Source: Vulcanimicrobiota bacterium (lineage in GTDB: Bacteria > Vulcanimicrobiota > Vulcanimicrobiia > Vulcanimicrobiales > Vulcanimicrobiaceae). Taken from it: a stretch of DNA of 54,622 nucleotides. Of this stretch, positions 8,206-16,970 are shown in pieces (the first letter of the stretch is position 1; each line of letters starts with the position of its first letter). The stretch lies in NCBI GenBank assembly GCA_003164495.1, contig PLTN01000140.1, positions 1 to 54,622 on the forward strand. Direction: 5' to 3'. The notes under the pieces are model-generated. The model had not been told where the DNA came from and searched no databases. It saw nothing but the letters and a program-made list of their open reading frames with translations. The translations under genes and the position numbers were made by a program.

Positions 8206-9109
8206 GCGATACCGCCCCGGGGATCGCGGCGGCAACGGCCGTGGCGATGTCGTCGAAGTGGTCGACGACGATCGCGCCCGCGTCGCGCAAATCAGCCCGC
8301 TTGTCTTCGGCCGATCCGCGGCCCGCGGAGATCACGGCTCCCGCGTGTCCGAAGCGCATGCCTTCACGCGCGTAGCGCCCGCCGATGTAGGCGATCAGCG
8401 GTTTGGTGAAACCGCCGCGGCGCAACAAATCGGCAGCGCCTTCCTCGTTGCTGCCGCCGATCTCGCCGTAACACACGACGGCCTGCGTTTGCGGATCGGC
8501 CTCGAACTTCTCGAGCAGCGTCGCCCAGGTGGTGCCTATGAACCCGTCGCCGCCGACGCCCACGGCCGTGCTCGTACCGTAGCCCGCCTTGGTCAAGTAG
8601 TACGCGATCGTCATCGTGTTGCCGCCGCTGCGCGAGATGATGCCGACCGGTCCGGGTTTGAAGGCCGTATTCATCATCTCGATGCGGCCCCCGAGGCCGC
8701 CGAGCGTCGCTTTTCCGGGACTGAGGATGCCGGGACTGTTCGGCCCGATGAAGAGGCAGCCGCGTTCGCGCGCAAACGCGATCACCGCCATCGTGTCTTG
8801 CTGCGGCACGCGTTCGGGCATGAACAAGATCGTTTTCACCCCCGCATCGATCGCTTCGAACGCTGCTTCCTTGGCCAGTCCCGCCGGCACGAGAATGAAG
8901 CTCGCGTTGATCTCGGGATGATGTTCGCACGCTTCGCGCACCGTATCGTAGACCGGGATGCCCTGAAACGACTCGCCGCGCCGCCCCGGCGTGACGCCCG
9001 CGCACACGACCGTGCCGGCTTGGACCATGAGTCCCGTACGCAACCGGCCTTCGCGGCCCGTCATGCCCTGCACGCAAACGCGCGTGTTTTCATCGATCAG
9101 AATCGCCAT
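8195..9109 (-). CDS. Succinyl-CoA ligase alpha-subunit-like CoA ligase
   Basis: A 304-residue homologue of SucD, the CoA-binding subunit that carries the phosphohistidine. Seen are the N-terminal CoA-binding start AILIDENTRVCVQGMTGREG, PNSPGILSPGKATLGG, the GIISRSGGNTM loop, and the phospho-His motif FGHAGAVISAGRGSAEDK. Lengths match SucD. It is encoded separately from its SucC-like partner by a small ferredoxin gene. Because it is coupled to an HMG-CoA-lyase-like gene and an SBP rather than to TCA genes, it is more likely a dedicated ligase for another dicarboxylate (malate-, itaconate- or HMG-type) than the housekeeping enzyme. ATG at 9109. Confidence 0.85.
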   Translation of the reverse strand: MAILIDENTRVCVQGMTGREGRLRTGLMVQAGTVVCAGVTPGRRGESFQGIPVYDTVREACEHHPEINASFILVPAGLAKEAAFEAIDAGVKTILFMPERVPQQDTMAVIAFARERGCLFIGPNSPGILSPGKATLGGLGGRIEMMNTAFKPGPVGIISRSGGNTMTIAYYLTKAGYGTSTAVGVGGDGFIGTTWATLLEKFEADPQTQAVVCYGEIGGSNEEGAADLLRRGGFTKPLIAYIGGRYAREGMRFGHAGAVISAGRGSAEDKRADLRDAGAIVVDHFDDIATAVAAAIPGAVSHAV

Positions 9110-9110
9110 G

Positions 9111-9440
9111 TTACCAGCCTCTTCCCGGCGCGTCGCCGGCTGTGCGCAGCGCGTCGAGGTAGGCATCGGTTTCCGGTGTCGGCAAAACGAACGAAAGTGC
9201 ACCGAGACCGTCGGCCGCACACGCCAAATCGCAGGCCAGACACTCGATGCAACCGCCCTTAGCGGCCCGGTCCGGCGAGATCGCAAGCGCCGGCAAACCG
9301 TCGTCACCCCGGGTCAGCGCCGAGCCGAGATTGGGCACGTTGCACGCGCTCAGGCATGCCTTCGTCGTGCAGCCGGTGCAAACGTCGAGATCGATCGTGA
9401 CGGTGCCGCCGGAAAAGACATTCCACGTCAGCGCGTTCAT
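9111..9440 (-). CDS. Small ferredoxin-like protein with two Cys4 motifs
   Basis: A 109-residue cytoplasmic protein with two cysteine groups. The first, near residue 21, is CTGCTTKACLSAC (spacing C-x2-C-x4-C-x3-C) and the second, near 64, is CIECLACDLAC (C-x2-C-x2-C-x3-C). Both could hold a [4Fe-4S] cluster. Its ATG overlaps the stop of the SucC-like gene (ATGA) and its stop is one base from the SucD-like start, so it is embedded between the two ligase subunits. No oxidoreductase gene is next to it, so its electron partner is unknown. It may be an assembly or regulatory subunit of the ligase; that is speculation. Confidence 0.75.
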   Translation of the reverse strand: MNALTWNVFSGGTVTIDLDVCTGCTTKACLSACNVPNLGSALTRGDDGLPALAISPDRAAKGGCIECLACDLACAADGLGALSFVLPTPETDAYLDALRTAGDAPGRGW

Positions 9441-10711
9441 GCGACCGCCATTCCGCGCTCCGAGCGCCAGCGCGCGTGTAAGTCTTTGAAGGCTTCGGCG
9501 AGCTCGCGCTCGGTCGAATCCCGGCCCAACACGCGCACCCACGGATGCGCGCTGAGACCGTGCACGCGGAACAACTCGATCGCGACGTCATCCCAGGCGC
9601 CGCGAAACGAAAAGACGCACGGGATCGTCGGCGCACCGCCATGCGGCGCGAAGATTTCCTTGAACGCCTTGATCAGGCCGCGGGCCGTGACGTCGAGTTG
9701 CTGACTCGACAGGCACGATGCGAAGACGTAGCCTTCGATCAGCGGCTGCGCCAGAATCGCTTTAGTGATCCGGTACAGCTTCGATGCGGTCGGATTGCCG
9801 GAAGTATCGCAGAAGTTCATCGGCAGAAAACCCAGCGGCACCAGCTCGTCCATCACCGCCATGCTGACGCCGGTCCCGATCCCGTCAAACCCGATCGACA
9901 CCTTGCCCTGCGCCTTCGCGAGCGAACCATCCGGATCGATTTGCACGAAATGCGCCGAGCCGCGATGATCGTTCTCATCGATTTTGGCCGCCGCGAGCTC
10001 GAGCGCCGTGGGCAGCCGGTCACCGACTTCTTGGCTGCGTTCGATATGCAGCTCGGGATGCCGGAAGAGGGCATCGTCGTCGACGGCGATGCGGGCGTCG
10101 AGCGCAACGAGCCCGGCCGGCGTGAGCGCCAACGGATTGATCTCGGCCAACGTGCAATCGTAGCCGGTGTAGACGTCATAGAGCTTCGAGAGTACGCGCG
10201 CCAACGCGACCAGTACCGGCTCCGGCAAGGTCAACGTCCGCACGAGATCGAGACACCAATACACCGGCGCGCCGCGCCGCATGTCCACGGCACCGCTGAC
10301 GGTCTCACCCGCCCCGGCAGCCGCCGCTTCTTCGATCTCGACGCCGCCGCTGGTCGACACGATCATCAACGGCGCACGCGCAACCGTATCGGAGACGACC
10401 GCAACGTAGAGCTCGCGCTCGATCGTGCACCGCGCTTCGACGAGCAGCGTATCGACGGTGCGTCCGTAGAGTGTGCTCCCGAGCAACGCCGCCGCTTTCG
10501 TCTGCGCCTCGGACGGATCGTCCGCGAAGATGACGCCGCCGGCGAGCCCGCGTTTGCCGGCCAGTATCTGCGCCTTCAACACGACCGATCCGCCGATCGT
10601 GCGAGCCGCAGCGGCGGCGTCGCTCGCACTCTCGACGGTGTGTCCTGCGGGAGTGACGATACCCGCTTGCCGCAGGAGTTCTTTGCCCTGGTGCTCGGGA
10701 AGTTTTGCCAC
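9437..10711 (-). CDS. Succinyl-CoA ligase beta-subunit-like, ATP-grasp
   Basis: A 424-residue SucC-like ATP-grasp subunit that would bind nucleotide and form the acyl-phosphate. The family start is KLPEHQGKELLRQAGIVTP, followed by VVLKAQILAGKRGLAGGV and the nucleotide-lobe motif CTLAEINPLAL. The C-terminal ligase domain contains GTGVSMAVMDELVPLG, where ordinary SucC has GAGLAMATMD. Length is slightly above the usual 388-400, with an extended tail. Starts with GTG at 10711. First gene of the cassette sucC-like, ferredoxin, sucD-like, HMG-lyase, SBP, all minus strand with overlaps or gaps of ten bases or fewer; the MarR gene lies 57 bases upstream on the same strand. Confidence 0.85.
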   Translation of the reverse strand: MAKLPEHQGKELLRQAGIVTPAGHTVESASDAAAAARTIGGSVVLKAQILAGKRGLAGGVIFADDPSEAQTKAAALLGSTLYGRTVDTLLVEARCTIERELYVAVVSDTVARAPLMIVSTSGGVEIEEAAAAGAGETVSGAVDMRRGAPVYWCLDLVRTLTLPEPVLVALARVLSKLYDVYTGYDCTLAEINPLALTPAGLVALDARIAVDDDALFRHPELHIERSQEVGDRLPTALELAAAKIDENDHRGSAHFVQIDPDGSLAKAQGKVSIGFDGIGTGVSMAVMDELVPLGFLPMNFCDTSGNPTASKLYRITKAILAQPLIEGYVFASCLSSQQLDVTARGLIKAFKEIFAPHGGAPTIPCVFSFRGAWDDVAIELFRVHGLSAHPWVRVLGRDSTERELAEAFKDLHARWRSERGMAVA

Positions 10712-10768
10712 GATAGCCCCAGCATACGAACATCGAGCCGGATCGGCCTGGCACTGATCCGCCGCGTA

Positions 10769-11200
10769 TCAGCCCGCGCCGGCCAGGCCGAGAATCGCTG
10801 CGGCCTGCTCCGAAGTAAGCCGTTCGATGAGGTGACGGCGTACGGCGAGCGCATGAACCGGGCGAGCACGATCGACGGCCTTGCGGCCGGCCGGGCTGAT
10901 CGCGACCCGGGATCCGTTCTCGGCCGTCTTCGATCGGGTCAGCAGCTTGCGCCCTTGCATGCGGGTGAGCTGGTGCGAGATGCGGCTCTTGTCCCAGCCC
11001 ATCGCCACCGCCAACTCGCGCTGGCGAAGCTGCCCGTTGCCGAGATCGATCAGCCGTGAGAGCACACCGTAGTCGGCCGCTGAAAGACCGGTTGCCTGGG
11101 TAACGTCGTGTCCGACGCGCGAAATCACGGCTTCACTAAAGCTCTCCCAGGCATGCCAGAGCCGGAGCTCGCGCGTCGTTAGGGGTTTCGAAGGTGTCAC
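10769..11200 (-). CDS. MarR-family transcriptional regulator
   Basis: A 143-residue winged-helix protein. The DNA-binding part reads LSAADYGVLSRLIDL, RQRELAVAMGWDKSRISHQ and the wing LLTRSKTAENGSRVAISPAG, typical of MarR repressors whose DNA binding is released by small aromatic or acidic ligands. GTG at 11200 is the start. It is divergent from the SDR gene at 11262 across a 61-base gap that holds two copies of an imperfect palindrome, and same-strand with the CoA-ligase cassette downstream. It therefore probably represses the SDR gene and itself, and perhaps the cassette. Confidence 0.88.
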   Translation of the reverse strand: MTPSKPLTTRELRLWHAWESFSEAVISRVGHDVTQATGLSAADYGVLSRLIDLGNGQLRQRELAVAMGWDKSRISHQLTRMQGRKLLTRSKTAENGSRVAISPAGRKAVDRARPVHALAVRRHLIERLTSEQAAAILGLAGAG

Positions 11201-11222
11201 CCCGCAATTCTAGCCGCTCGAG

Positions 11223-11269
11223 GTTGACATGACAACCCCGGCGTGACACGATAGCGTTGACATGACAAC
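11223..11269. promoter_or_regulatory. Two copies of a MarR-type operator, overlapping a promoter and the SDR start codon
   Basis: The 14-mer GTTGACATGACAAC occurs at 11223-11236 and again at 11256-11269, exactly 33 bases apart (about three helical turns). Each copy is an imperfect inverted repeat (GTTG and CAAC arms). The first copy contains TTGACA (11224-11229), a consensus -35 box; 17 bases on is CACGAT (11247-11252) as a weak -10. Transcription would start near 11259, within a few bases of the ATG at 11262, which lies inside the second copy. The SDR mRNA would therefore be nearly leaderless and both copies would cover the core promoter. Sequence repeat is direct; operator function is inferred. 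Confidence 0.65.
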
Positions 11270-11975
11270 TACCCCGGCAATATTACCCAACAAAGACGTC
11301 CTCATCATCGGTGCCTCACGCGGCCTGGGCCTGGCGATCGCCCAGACGTATCTCGAACGCGGAGCGCGGGTCGTCGCAACCGCGCGCGACAATTCGCACA
11401 CGAAGCTGCACGATCTCCTCATGCGGTGGGACGCCCGGCTCAAAATCGAGGTCGTCGACATCAACTTTCCCGAGCAAGTAGCGGCTTTACGCACGCGGCT
11501 ACACGACCGAACCTTCGATCTCGTGTTCGTGAACGCCGGTGTCAAGAACGACGACCGCGAAACCATCGCGGACGTCTCAACCGATGAATTCGTCCGCGTC
11601 ATGGTCACCAACGCGTTGAGCCCATTGCGCACCGTCGAGGCCTTCTACGAATTGGTGCATCCGGACGGCACCATCGGCGTCATGTCCTCAAGCCAGGGCA
11701 GCGTCGCCAACAATACCAACGGCGGCTACGAGGTCTATCGCGCGAGCAAAGCCGCCTTGAATACGCTCATGCGCAGCTTCGCGGCACGCCATGCCGGCGA
11801 TCGGCGAACGCTTCTGCTCATGGCGCCCGGCTGGGTGAAAACCGACATGGGAGGTCCGGCGGCGATGCTGACCATCGATGAGAGCATCCCGAAGCTCGTG
11901 AGCACGATCGACGCGCAGCGCGGCAAGCCCGGCCTGCAGTATCTCGATTATCAAGGGCGCACGATCCCCTGGTAA
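11262..11975 (+). CDS. SDR-family oxidoreductase
   Basis: A 237-residue short-chain dehydrogenase/reductase. NAD(P) binding is at VLIIGASRGLGLAIAQ, the structural NAG is FVNAGVKND, the catalytic Ser lies in VMSSSQGSV, and Tyr and Lys are in YEVYRASKAAL. PGWVKTDMGG closes the core. Substrate unknown. No Shine-Dalgarno site precedes the ATG; the promoter geometry suggests leaderless translation. Divergent from a MarR regulator, the classic arrangement for a repressor and its target. Confidence 0.88.
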   Translation: MTTTPAILPNKDVLIIGASRGLGLAIAQTYLERGARVVATARDNSHTKLHDLLMRWDARLKIEVVDINFPEQVAALRTRLHDRTFDLVFVNAGVKNDDRETIADVSTDEFVRVMVTNALSPLRTVEAFYELVHPDGTIGVMSSSQGSVANNTNGGYEVYRASKAALNTLMRSFAARHAGDRRTLLLMAPGWVKTDMGGPAAMLTIDESIPKLVSTIDAQRGKPGLQYLDYQGRTIPW

Positions 11976-12010
11976 AGCGTTGCCCCGGCGATCGCAACGA
12001 TTCTCGCTGT

Positions 12011-12032
12011 CCCTCGACAAGCTCGGGATGAC
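12011..12032. repeat. Half-copy of a REP-like dispersed repeat
   Basis: CCCTCGACAAGCTCGGG followed by ATGAC matches one arm of the full inverted repeat at 21234-21310. Only one arm is present, in the 81-base gap between the convergent SDR and pterin dehydratase genes. Confidence 0.6.
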
Positions 12033-12056
12033 TCCGGGCGGTTCGTTCGCTGATTT

Positions 12057-12341
12057 CTAACCGGCTAAACCGTCGATCGTTTGGGCGAGGGCGAAATCGC
12101 GGTCGGTGAGGCCCTTCGCATCGTGCGAGGAGAGCCGCACGGTCACGCTGTTCCACGAGATCGCGATGTCGGGGTGATGGTCCGCGTCGTTTGCGGCTGC
12201 GGCGATCGCGTTGACGAACGCGATCGAACCGTTGAAATTGCCGCGATCGAACGTGCGCACGATCTCCTCACCGTCGCGCACCCAACCCGGCAACGCGGCG
12301 AGTTTACGAATGATGGTCTCTTCAGGTAAGGGCTGCGGCAT
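12057..12341 (-). CDS. Pterin-4a-carbinolamine dehydratase
   Basis: A 94-residue PCD/DCoH-family enzyme that dehydrates 4a-hydroxytetrahydropterin. Family features are LPGWVRDGEEIVRTF, FVNAIAAAANDADHHPDI (the conserved HHP dyad), the downstream SWNSVTVRLSSHDAKGLT, and the DRDFALAQ end. It normally works with aromatic amino acid hydroxylases, but none is in the window; many bacterial members sit in unrelated operons, where they may recycle or protect pterins. ATG at 12341 overlaps the end of the HemL-like gene by 20 bases. It is the last gene of the minus-strand catabolic run. Confidence 0.9.
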   Translation of the reverse strand: MPQPLPEETIIRKLAALPGWVRDGEEIVRTFDRGNFNGSIAFVNAIAAAANDADHHPDIAISWNSVTVRLSSHDAKGLTDRDFALAQTIDGLAG

Positions 12342-13620
12342 GAGCGACCTCCAGGAGTCCGCGTGATTGGAGGACTCCGAACGACCCGCCGATCGCGGTG
12401 ATGGTGTCATCGATGTCCGCGTCGCTGTGTTCGGTGCAGAGGAACATGACCTCGTTTTGCGAGGGCGGCAAAAGGATGCCGCGTTCGCGCATCGCGTGAT
12501 AGTACGCCGCGTACGCGGTCCGATCCGCGGCCCGCGCGTCGTCGTAGTTGCGGTTCGGTCCGCCGCGGCGAAACTTGAAGTCGACAATACTCTCGAGCTG
12601 CACGACGGCGAAATCGCAGCCGCAGCCATCTACCACCGCGCGTATGCCGGCGGCGAGGCGCTTGGCCCGGCGGTCCATTGCCGCGTACGCATCCGGGTGC
12701 TGTTCGAGCCAGTCGAGGACGCGCAGCCCCACCGCCGCGCCGAACGGATTGCCGGCGTGCGTACCGCCCGTAAAGCACGGCCCCTCGGGCGCCAGCACCG
12801 CCATCACGTCCGCGCGACCGCCAAACGCGGCGATCGGAAAACCGCCGCCGAGAATCTTCCCGATGGTCGTGAGATCGGGAACGATGCCGTTCCGCCCTTG
12901 CGCGCCGCCGAGACCGAGCCGCAACCACGTGATCACCTCATCGAAGATCAGCAGCGCACCGCGCGCCCGCGCCCGTGCCTGCAAGCCTTCGAGAAAGCCG
13001 GCGTCGGGGACGACCAGGCCCATGTTGCCGACCACCGGCTCGACCAAAATCGCCGCCAGGCGATCGCCGCACCGCGCGAGCTGCGCGTCGACATCATCGA
13101 GGTCGTTGTAGCGCGCCACGGCGAGATCGTGCGTGACGGCTCGCGGAATCCCCGAACGTTGCGGTGCGTCGGTATGCGCCGAGGCGCCCGCATCCTGGAG
13201 CGCGAGGTCGAAGTGGCCGTGGTAATTGCCGGCAAACTTCAGGATCGCATCGCGGCCGGTGAACGCGCGCGCTACGCGGACCGCGCTCTGCACCGCTTCG
13301 CTGCCGGTGGTGCTGAAGCGCAACCGCTCCATCGAAGGCAGGTGGCCGCGAATCCGTTCCGCCAGCAGCTCTTCATCCGGATGGGTCGAGCCGGTAACGG
13401 CACCCCGTGCCGCGAGCGCATCGAGGCCGGTTGAAAATGCGGGATGGCCGTGCCCGAAGAGCAGCGGCCCGTACGCCATCACGTAGTCGATCGTTCGCTC
13501 GCCGGCAGCATCGTAGCTATAGGCGCCGGCGCCGCGCACCGCAACGTACGGTGCGCCGCCCACGGCCCAACCCGTGCGAACCGGAGAGCTCGCGCCGCCC
13601 GCGAGCGCGGGCGCGTTCAC
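12322..13620 (-). CDS. Glutamate-1-semialdehyde aminotransferase-like PLP enzyme
   Basis: A 432-residue class-III aminotransferase in the HemL subgroup. Visible are TTGSEAVQSAVRVARAFTGR, KFAGNYHGHFD, EPVVGNMGLV, LIFDEVITWLR, and the PLP Lys in TTIGKILGGGFPIAAFGG (near 253). HemL makes 5-aminolevulinate, but similar enzymes act as transaminases in catabolism or natural-product routes. Embedded between a pterin dehydratase and an ABC SBP instead of haem genes, it may be a second, specialised copy. GTG start at 13620 overlaps the SBP stop (GTGA). Confidence 0.85.
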   Translation of the reverse strand: MNAPALAGGASSPVRTGWAVGGAPYVAVRGAGAYSYDAAGERTIDYVMAYGPLLFGHGHPAFSTGLDALAARGAVTGSTHPDEELLAERIRGHLPSMERLRFSTTGSEAVQSAVRVARAFTGRDAILKFAGNYHGHFDLALQDAGASAHTDAPQRSGIPRAVTHDLAVARYNDLDDVDAQLARCGDRLAAILVEPVVGNMGLVVPDAGFLEGLQARARARGALLIFDEVITWLRLGLGGAQGRNGIVPDLTTIGKILGGGFPIAAFGGRADVMAVLAPEGPCFTGGTHAGNPFGAAVGLRVLDWLEQHPDAYAAMDRRAKRLAAGIRAVVDGCGCDFAVVQLESIVDFKFRRGGPNRNYDDARAADRTAYAAYYHAMRERGILLPPSQNEVMFLCTEHSDADIDDTITAIGGSFGVLQSRGLLEVAHAAALT

Positions 13621-14798
13621 TTCACGTGGCCGCTGCGTTTGCTGACGGCCGTGAACGTGTCGTTGCCCGGATTGTAGCGCACGATGACGACGCCGTTCTC
13701 GCCGATCCCATGCTGATCGCCGGCGCGGAAATCGTAGATGCCGTTGATCCCCGCAAAGCCGTGCAAGCCGTTGATGTAATCGCGGATCTGCGCAGCGGTC
13801 GGGTGGTCACCGAGGTGGCGGTACGCATCGATCAGGATCATGGCCGGGTCCCACGCCAACGTGTTGGGAAAGTTCGGCGTCAAGCCGGCTGCTTTGAACG
13901 CATCGAAGTAGACCTTTTGCGCGTCCTTCACGGGTCCGGCACCGAGGCTCGACTGCCCGAACGTCAGGACCGCGGCGAACAACAGTTCTTTGGGCATGAA
14001 CGCTTTGTAACCGTTGAGCTGTTCCGCGACCATGTCGCCGTTGCTGCCGAAGATCGGGATGTCGAGTCCGGCATCGACGACGCCGTGGAGTTCCGTACCG
14101 AAGGCCGGTCCGACGGTCCAGGTGAGCAGCGCTTGCGGGTTCGCCCCTTTGATGCGCGCCATCTGCGCGCTCACGGTCACGTCGGAGAGATTGAAGTGTT
14201 CCTTCGCTACAAACTGGACGCCCCGGTTTTCCGGCGCCGAGCGTGCGAGTTCCCAATCACGATCCGCTTCTTGCCCGGTGGCGTCGGTCGATGAAAGGAT
14301 CGCAAGACGCGTCAAGCCGCGTTCGCGGAAGTACCGAATCGTGGCCGCGATCGCGTCTTTGAGGCTCACGCTCGACGACCAGATGTAGCCGTTGGCCGGC
14401 GGATTGAGTCCGGGGCTCAAGCAGAAGTTCGCCGGTCCATTGGCCTGCACGAGCGGTGCGATCGCGTTGCACTGTTGGGTGAGGGTCGGGCCCAGAATGA
14501 CCGGCGTTTTCGTCGCGATGACTTGGTTGGCGAGCTGAACGGCCGTCTGCGCATTCGAGCCGTCATCCAGATACTGGAAGTGCATCGGACGATGGTTGAC
14601 CCCGCCGTGTTTGTTGACCATCGCCTCGATCAACTGGAGCGACTGCTGGTCGCTCTTGCCGATGAACGACGCTCCCCCGGTCAGCGAAATGATCACCGGA
14701 ATCTGCAGCGATTCCGGTGCTTGCGCGCGAGCGGCCATGGGCGCCGCGACGAGGAGCACGGCTGCCGCCGCGAGCGAGATCAGTGAACGAACGTGCAC
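13617..14798 (-). CDS. Leu/Ile/Val-type ABC substrate-binding protein
   Basis: A 393-residue periplasmic protein of the Peripla_BP_6 type (branched-chain amino acid, amide or aromatic acid binders). Signal peptide HVRSLISLAAAAVLLVAAP ending at ARAQA; first lobe IPVIISLTGGASFIGK with the usual TG(G/P) loop; hinge LTRLAILSSTDATGQ; second lobe with GTELHGVVDAGLDIPIFGS. In many soil bacteria, such SBPs next to aromatic catabolic genes bind benzoates. Starts with GTG at 14798 preceded by GGAGG. No LivHMGF genes are in the window. Confidence 0.85.
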   Translation of the reverse strand: MHVRSLISLAAAAVLLVAAPMAARAQAPESLQIPVIISLTGGASFIGKSDQQSLQLIEAMVNKHGGVNHRPMHFQYLDDGSNAQTAVQLANQVIATKTPVILGPTLTQQCNAIAPLVQANGPANFCLSPGLNPPANGYIWSSSVSLKDAIAATIRYFRERGLTRLAILSSTDATGQEADRDWELARSAPENRGVQFVAKEHFNLSDVTVSAQMARIKGANPQALLTWTVGPAFGTELHGVVDAGLDIPIFGSNGDMVAEQLNGYKAFMPKELLFAAVLTFGQSSLGAGPVKDAQKVYFDAFKAAGLTPNFPNTLAWDPAMILIDAYRHLGDHPTAAQIRDYINGLHGFAGINGIYDFRAGDQHGIGENGVVIVRYNPGNDTFTAVSKRSGHVK

Positions 14799-14817
14799 GG
14801 GTACCTCCGGTAAAAGG

Positions 14818-15759
14818 TTATTGATGCCAGATCAAGTCGTTGACGTCGACGGGCCGGTCGAGCACACCGTACTTGACCGCCGCGTCGACGATGGGCCGGA
14901 TCATCGCCGGATCGAGCGAGAGCCCGAACTGCGCCCGGGCCATCGTATCAATCGCCGACGCCGGGATTTTCGTATTGCGAACGAGGATCGCGGCGGATTC
15001 GGCGTGGTGCGCGTTAGCCCATGCGGCGGCCTGCCGCAATGCGGTGGCAAAGCGCGCAGCCGCATCGGCGTGGGCGGTAATCCACGGATCGAGTGCAAAC
15101 CAGCCCACCACCATGAACCGCGGCGCAACGCCGTCGAGCACGTCGCCGATGACCTTGCCCTGACCCTGCGCTCGCGCACCGGAAACGAACGGCTCGACAT
15201 CGAGCGCGGCGTCGGCGCGGTGCGCTTCGACGGCGGCGGCCATCTGCGGAATCGGGAGCTCGAGGAAGTGCAGCGTCTTCGAATCGCCGCCATGCTTGTC
15301 GACCCACGCCATCGCCGTGATCTGCTGGAGATCCTTGAGGCCGTTGATCGCGATCGTCTTGTTGTTGAGGTCGGCACCCGTTCGAATCGTCGAATCAGCG
15401 GCGACCAGCACGATATCGGTCATCGTTGACGGCTCCGCCATCGAACTCGGTGCGATGTAGCGCAGCGGTAACCCGTGCAACCGTGCTTGCGCGACGGTCG
15501 CCACGTTGGCGACGCCGACATCGAGCGCGCCGCCCGCGACGGCAGCCGCGATCGCCGGCCCGCTCGACATCGTCTCGATGTCGACGTCGAGTCCGTTCTT
15601 CTGGAAATAGCCGAGTTCGTTCGCGTAGAAGATCACGCTGCAGCCGTCGGTCGGGAGCGTTCCCACCTTGAGGGCGATGAGCGATTGCGCCCCGGCCGGC
15701 GGCGAACTCATCACGAACCCGGCGACGAGTAGTGCGAGAACGGCAAGACCACGAATCAT
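14818..15759 (-). CDS. NMT1/SsuA-type ABC substrate-binding protein
   Basis: A 313-residue exported SBP: signal peptide IRGLAVLALLVAGFVMSSPP, then CSVIFYANELGYFQKNGLDV, GGALDVGVANVATVAQARL, DLNNKTIAINGLKDLQQI and VIGDVLDGVAPRFMVVGWF. It is the intact paralogue that shows what is missing from the broken gene at 4178-4785, and is also close to the SBP at 26458-27402. It sits between another SBP and a thiolase gene, with 19 and 27 bases of spacing, in the same minus-strand run. Probably binds an aromatic or organic acid. Confidence 0.85.
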   Translation of the reverse strand: MIRGLAVLALLVAGFVMSSPPAGAQSLIALKVGTLPTDGCSVIFYANELGYFQKNGLDVDIETMSSGPAIAAAVAGGALDVGVANVATVAQARLHGLPLRYIAPSSMAEPSTMTDIVLVAADSTIRTGADLNNKTIAINGLKDLQQITAMAWVDKHGGDSKTLHFLELPIPQMAAAVEAHRADAALDVEPFVSGARAQGQGKVIGDVLDGVAPRFMVVGWFALDPWITAHADAAARFATALRQAAAWANAHHAESAAILVRNTKIPASAIDTMARAQFGLSLDPAMIRPIVDAAVKYGVLDRPVDVNDLIWHQ

Positions 15760-15786
15760 GCTGACTCTCTTCCGCGGATCGCTCCG

Positions 15787-16962
15787 CTAGATGCGCTCGA
15801 AAATCGTTGCGATGCCTTGACCGACGCCGATGCACATCGTCGCGAGCGCATAGCGCCCCTGACGCCGCCGCAGTTCGTGCAGCACCGTTCCGGCGAGCCG
15901 CGCGCCGCTGCAGCCCAGCGGATGACCGAGCGCGATCGCGCCGCCGTTGACGTTGGTCTTGGCCGGGTCCATCTTGAGGTCGCGCATGCACGCGATGCTC
16001 TGTGACGCGAACGCTTCGTTGATCTCGTAGAGATCGATGTCGCCGATCGAGAGACCGGCGCGGGCGAGCGCCTTTTGCGTCGCCGGAATCGGCCCCAGGC
16101 CCATGTACGCCGGATCGACCCCGGCGACGGCCGATGTCACCACACGCCCGAGCGGCTGCCAGCCGTTCTTCGCCGCGACATCGGCCGAACACAGCAGCAG
16201 CGCCGCCGCGCCGTCGTTGATGCCCGACGAGTTCCCGGCCGTTACCGTACCCGTTTTCTTGAAGGCCGGCTTCAGCTTCGCGAGATCTTCCGCGGTCGTT
16301 TGCGGACGCGGGTGTTCGTCGGCCGCAAGTTGCGGCAACGCGACGATCTCCGCGGCGAATGCGCCGCGCTCGACGGCCGCCTTCGTCTTCTGCTGCGATG
16401 CCAGCGCGAACGCGTCTTGCTCTTCGCGCGTGATCTTATATTGGTCGGCGACGTTCTCAGCCGTCTCGCCCATCGAGACCGTGTACTCCACCGGCATGTT
16501 GGGATTGACCATGCGCCAGCCCAGCGTGGTATCGAACATCTTCGGGGAGCGGTCGTAGAGCTTATCGGCCTTCGGCATCACGTACGGCGCGCGGGTCATC
16601 GATTCGACGCCGCCCGCGATCATGATGTCGCCGCAGCCGCTCGCGATCGCCTGTGCGGCCGAATTGACGGCTTGCAGACCGCTCGCGCATAACCGCGTCA
16701 CCGTCGTGCCGGGAACCGTGATCGGCAGGCCCGCCAACAGCGACGCCATGCGGGCCACGTTGCGATTGTCTTCGCCGGCTTGATTGGCTGCGCCCCAGAA
16801 CACGTCGTCGATGCGATCGGGATCGACCTTCGTGCGCGCGACGAGCTCGCGGATCGTGAAGGCGGCCAGATCGTCGGCGCGCACCGTTGCCAACGCACCG
16901 CCCCAGCGTCCGATGGGGGTTCGTAGGGCGTCGACGACGACGACTTCACGCAATTCTGCCAT
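15787..16962 (-). CDS. Acetyl-CoA acetyltransferase / beta-ketoadipyl-CoA thiolase
   Basis: A 391-residue type II thiolase. The nucleophilic Cys is in [15 protein letters not shown] (near 90), the second catalytic set in [15 protein letters not shown] and CIGVGQGIA. The segment [20 protein letters not shown] and the [11 protein letters not shown] piece resemble PcaF/PaaJ 3-oxoadipyl-CoA thiolases, which finish aromatic ring degradation to succinyl-CoA and acetyl-CoA. The [16 protein letters not shown] portion is shared by general acetoacetyl-CoA thiolases, so substrate is open. ATG at 16962; 8 bases after the amidohydrolase stop. Confidence 0.9.
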   Translation of the reverse strand: MAELREVVVVDALRTPIGRWGGALATVRADDLAAFTIRELVARTKVDPDRIDDVFWGAANQAGEDNRNVARMASLLAGLPITVPGTTVTRLCASGLQAVNSAAQAIASGCGDIMIAGGVESMTRAPYVMPKADKLYDRSPKMFDTTLGWRMVNPNMPVEYTVSMGETAENVADQYKITREEQDAFALASQQKTKAAVERGAFAAEIVALPQLAADEHPRPQTTAEDLAKLKPAFKKTGTVTAGNSSGINDGAAALLLCSADVAAKNGWQPLGRVVTSAVAGVDPAYMGLGPIPATQKALARAGLSIGDIDLYEINEAFASQSIACMRDLKMDPAKTNVNGGAIALGHPLGCSGARLAGTVLHELRRRQGRYALATMCIGVGQGIATIFERI

Positions 16963-16970
16963 GCTGGACG

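Noticed and set aside
12322..13620. Housekeeping HemL for tetrapyrrole synthesis
   Set aside because: Sequence allows it, but the gene is locked in a catabolic run with SBPs and no haem genes; left as HemL-like.
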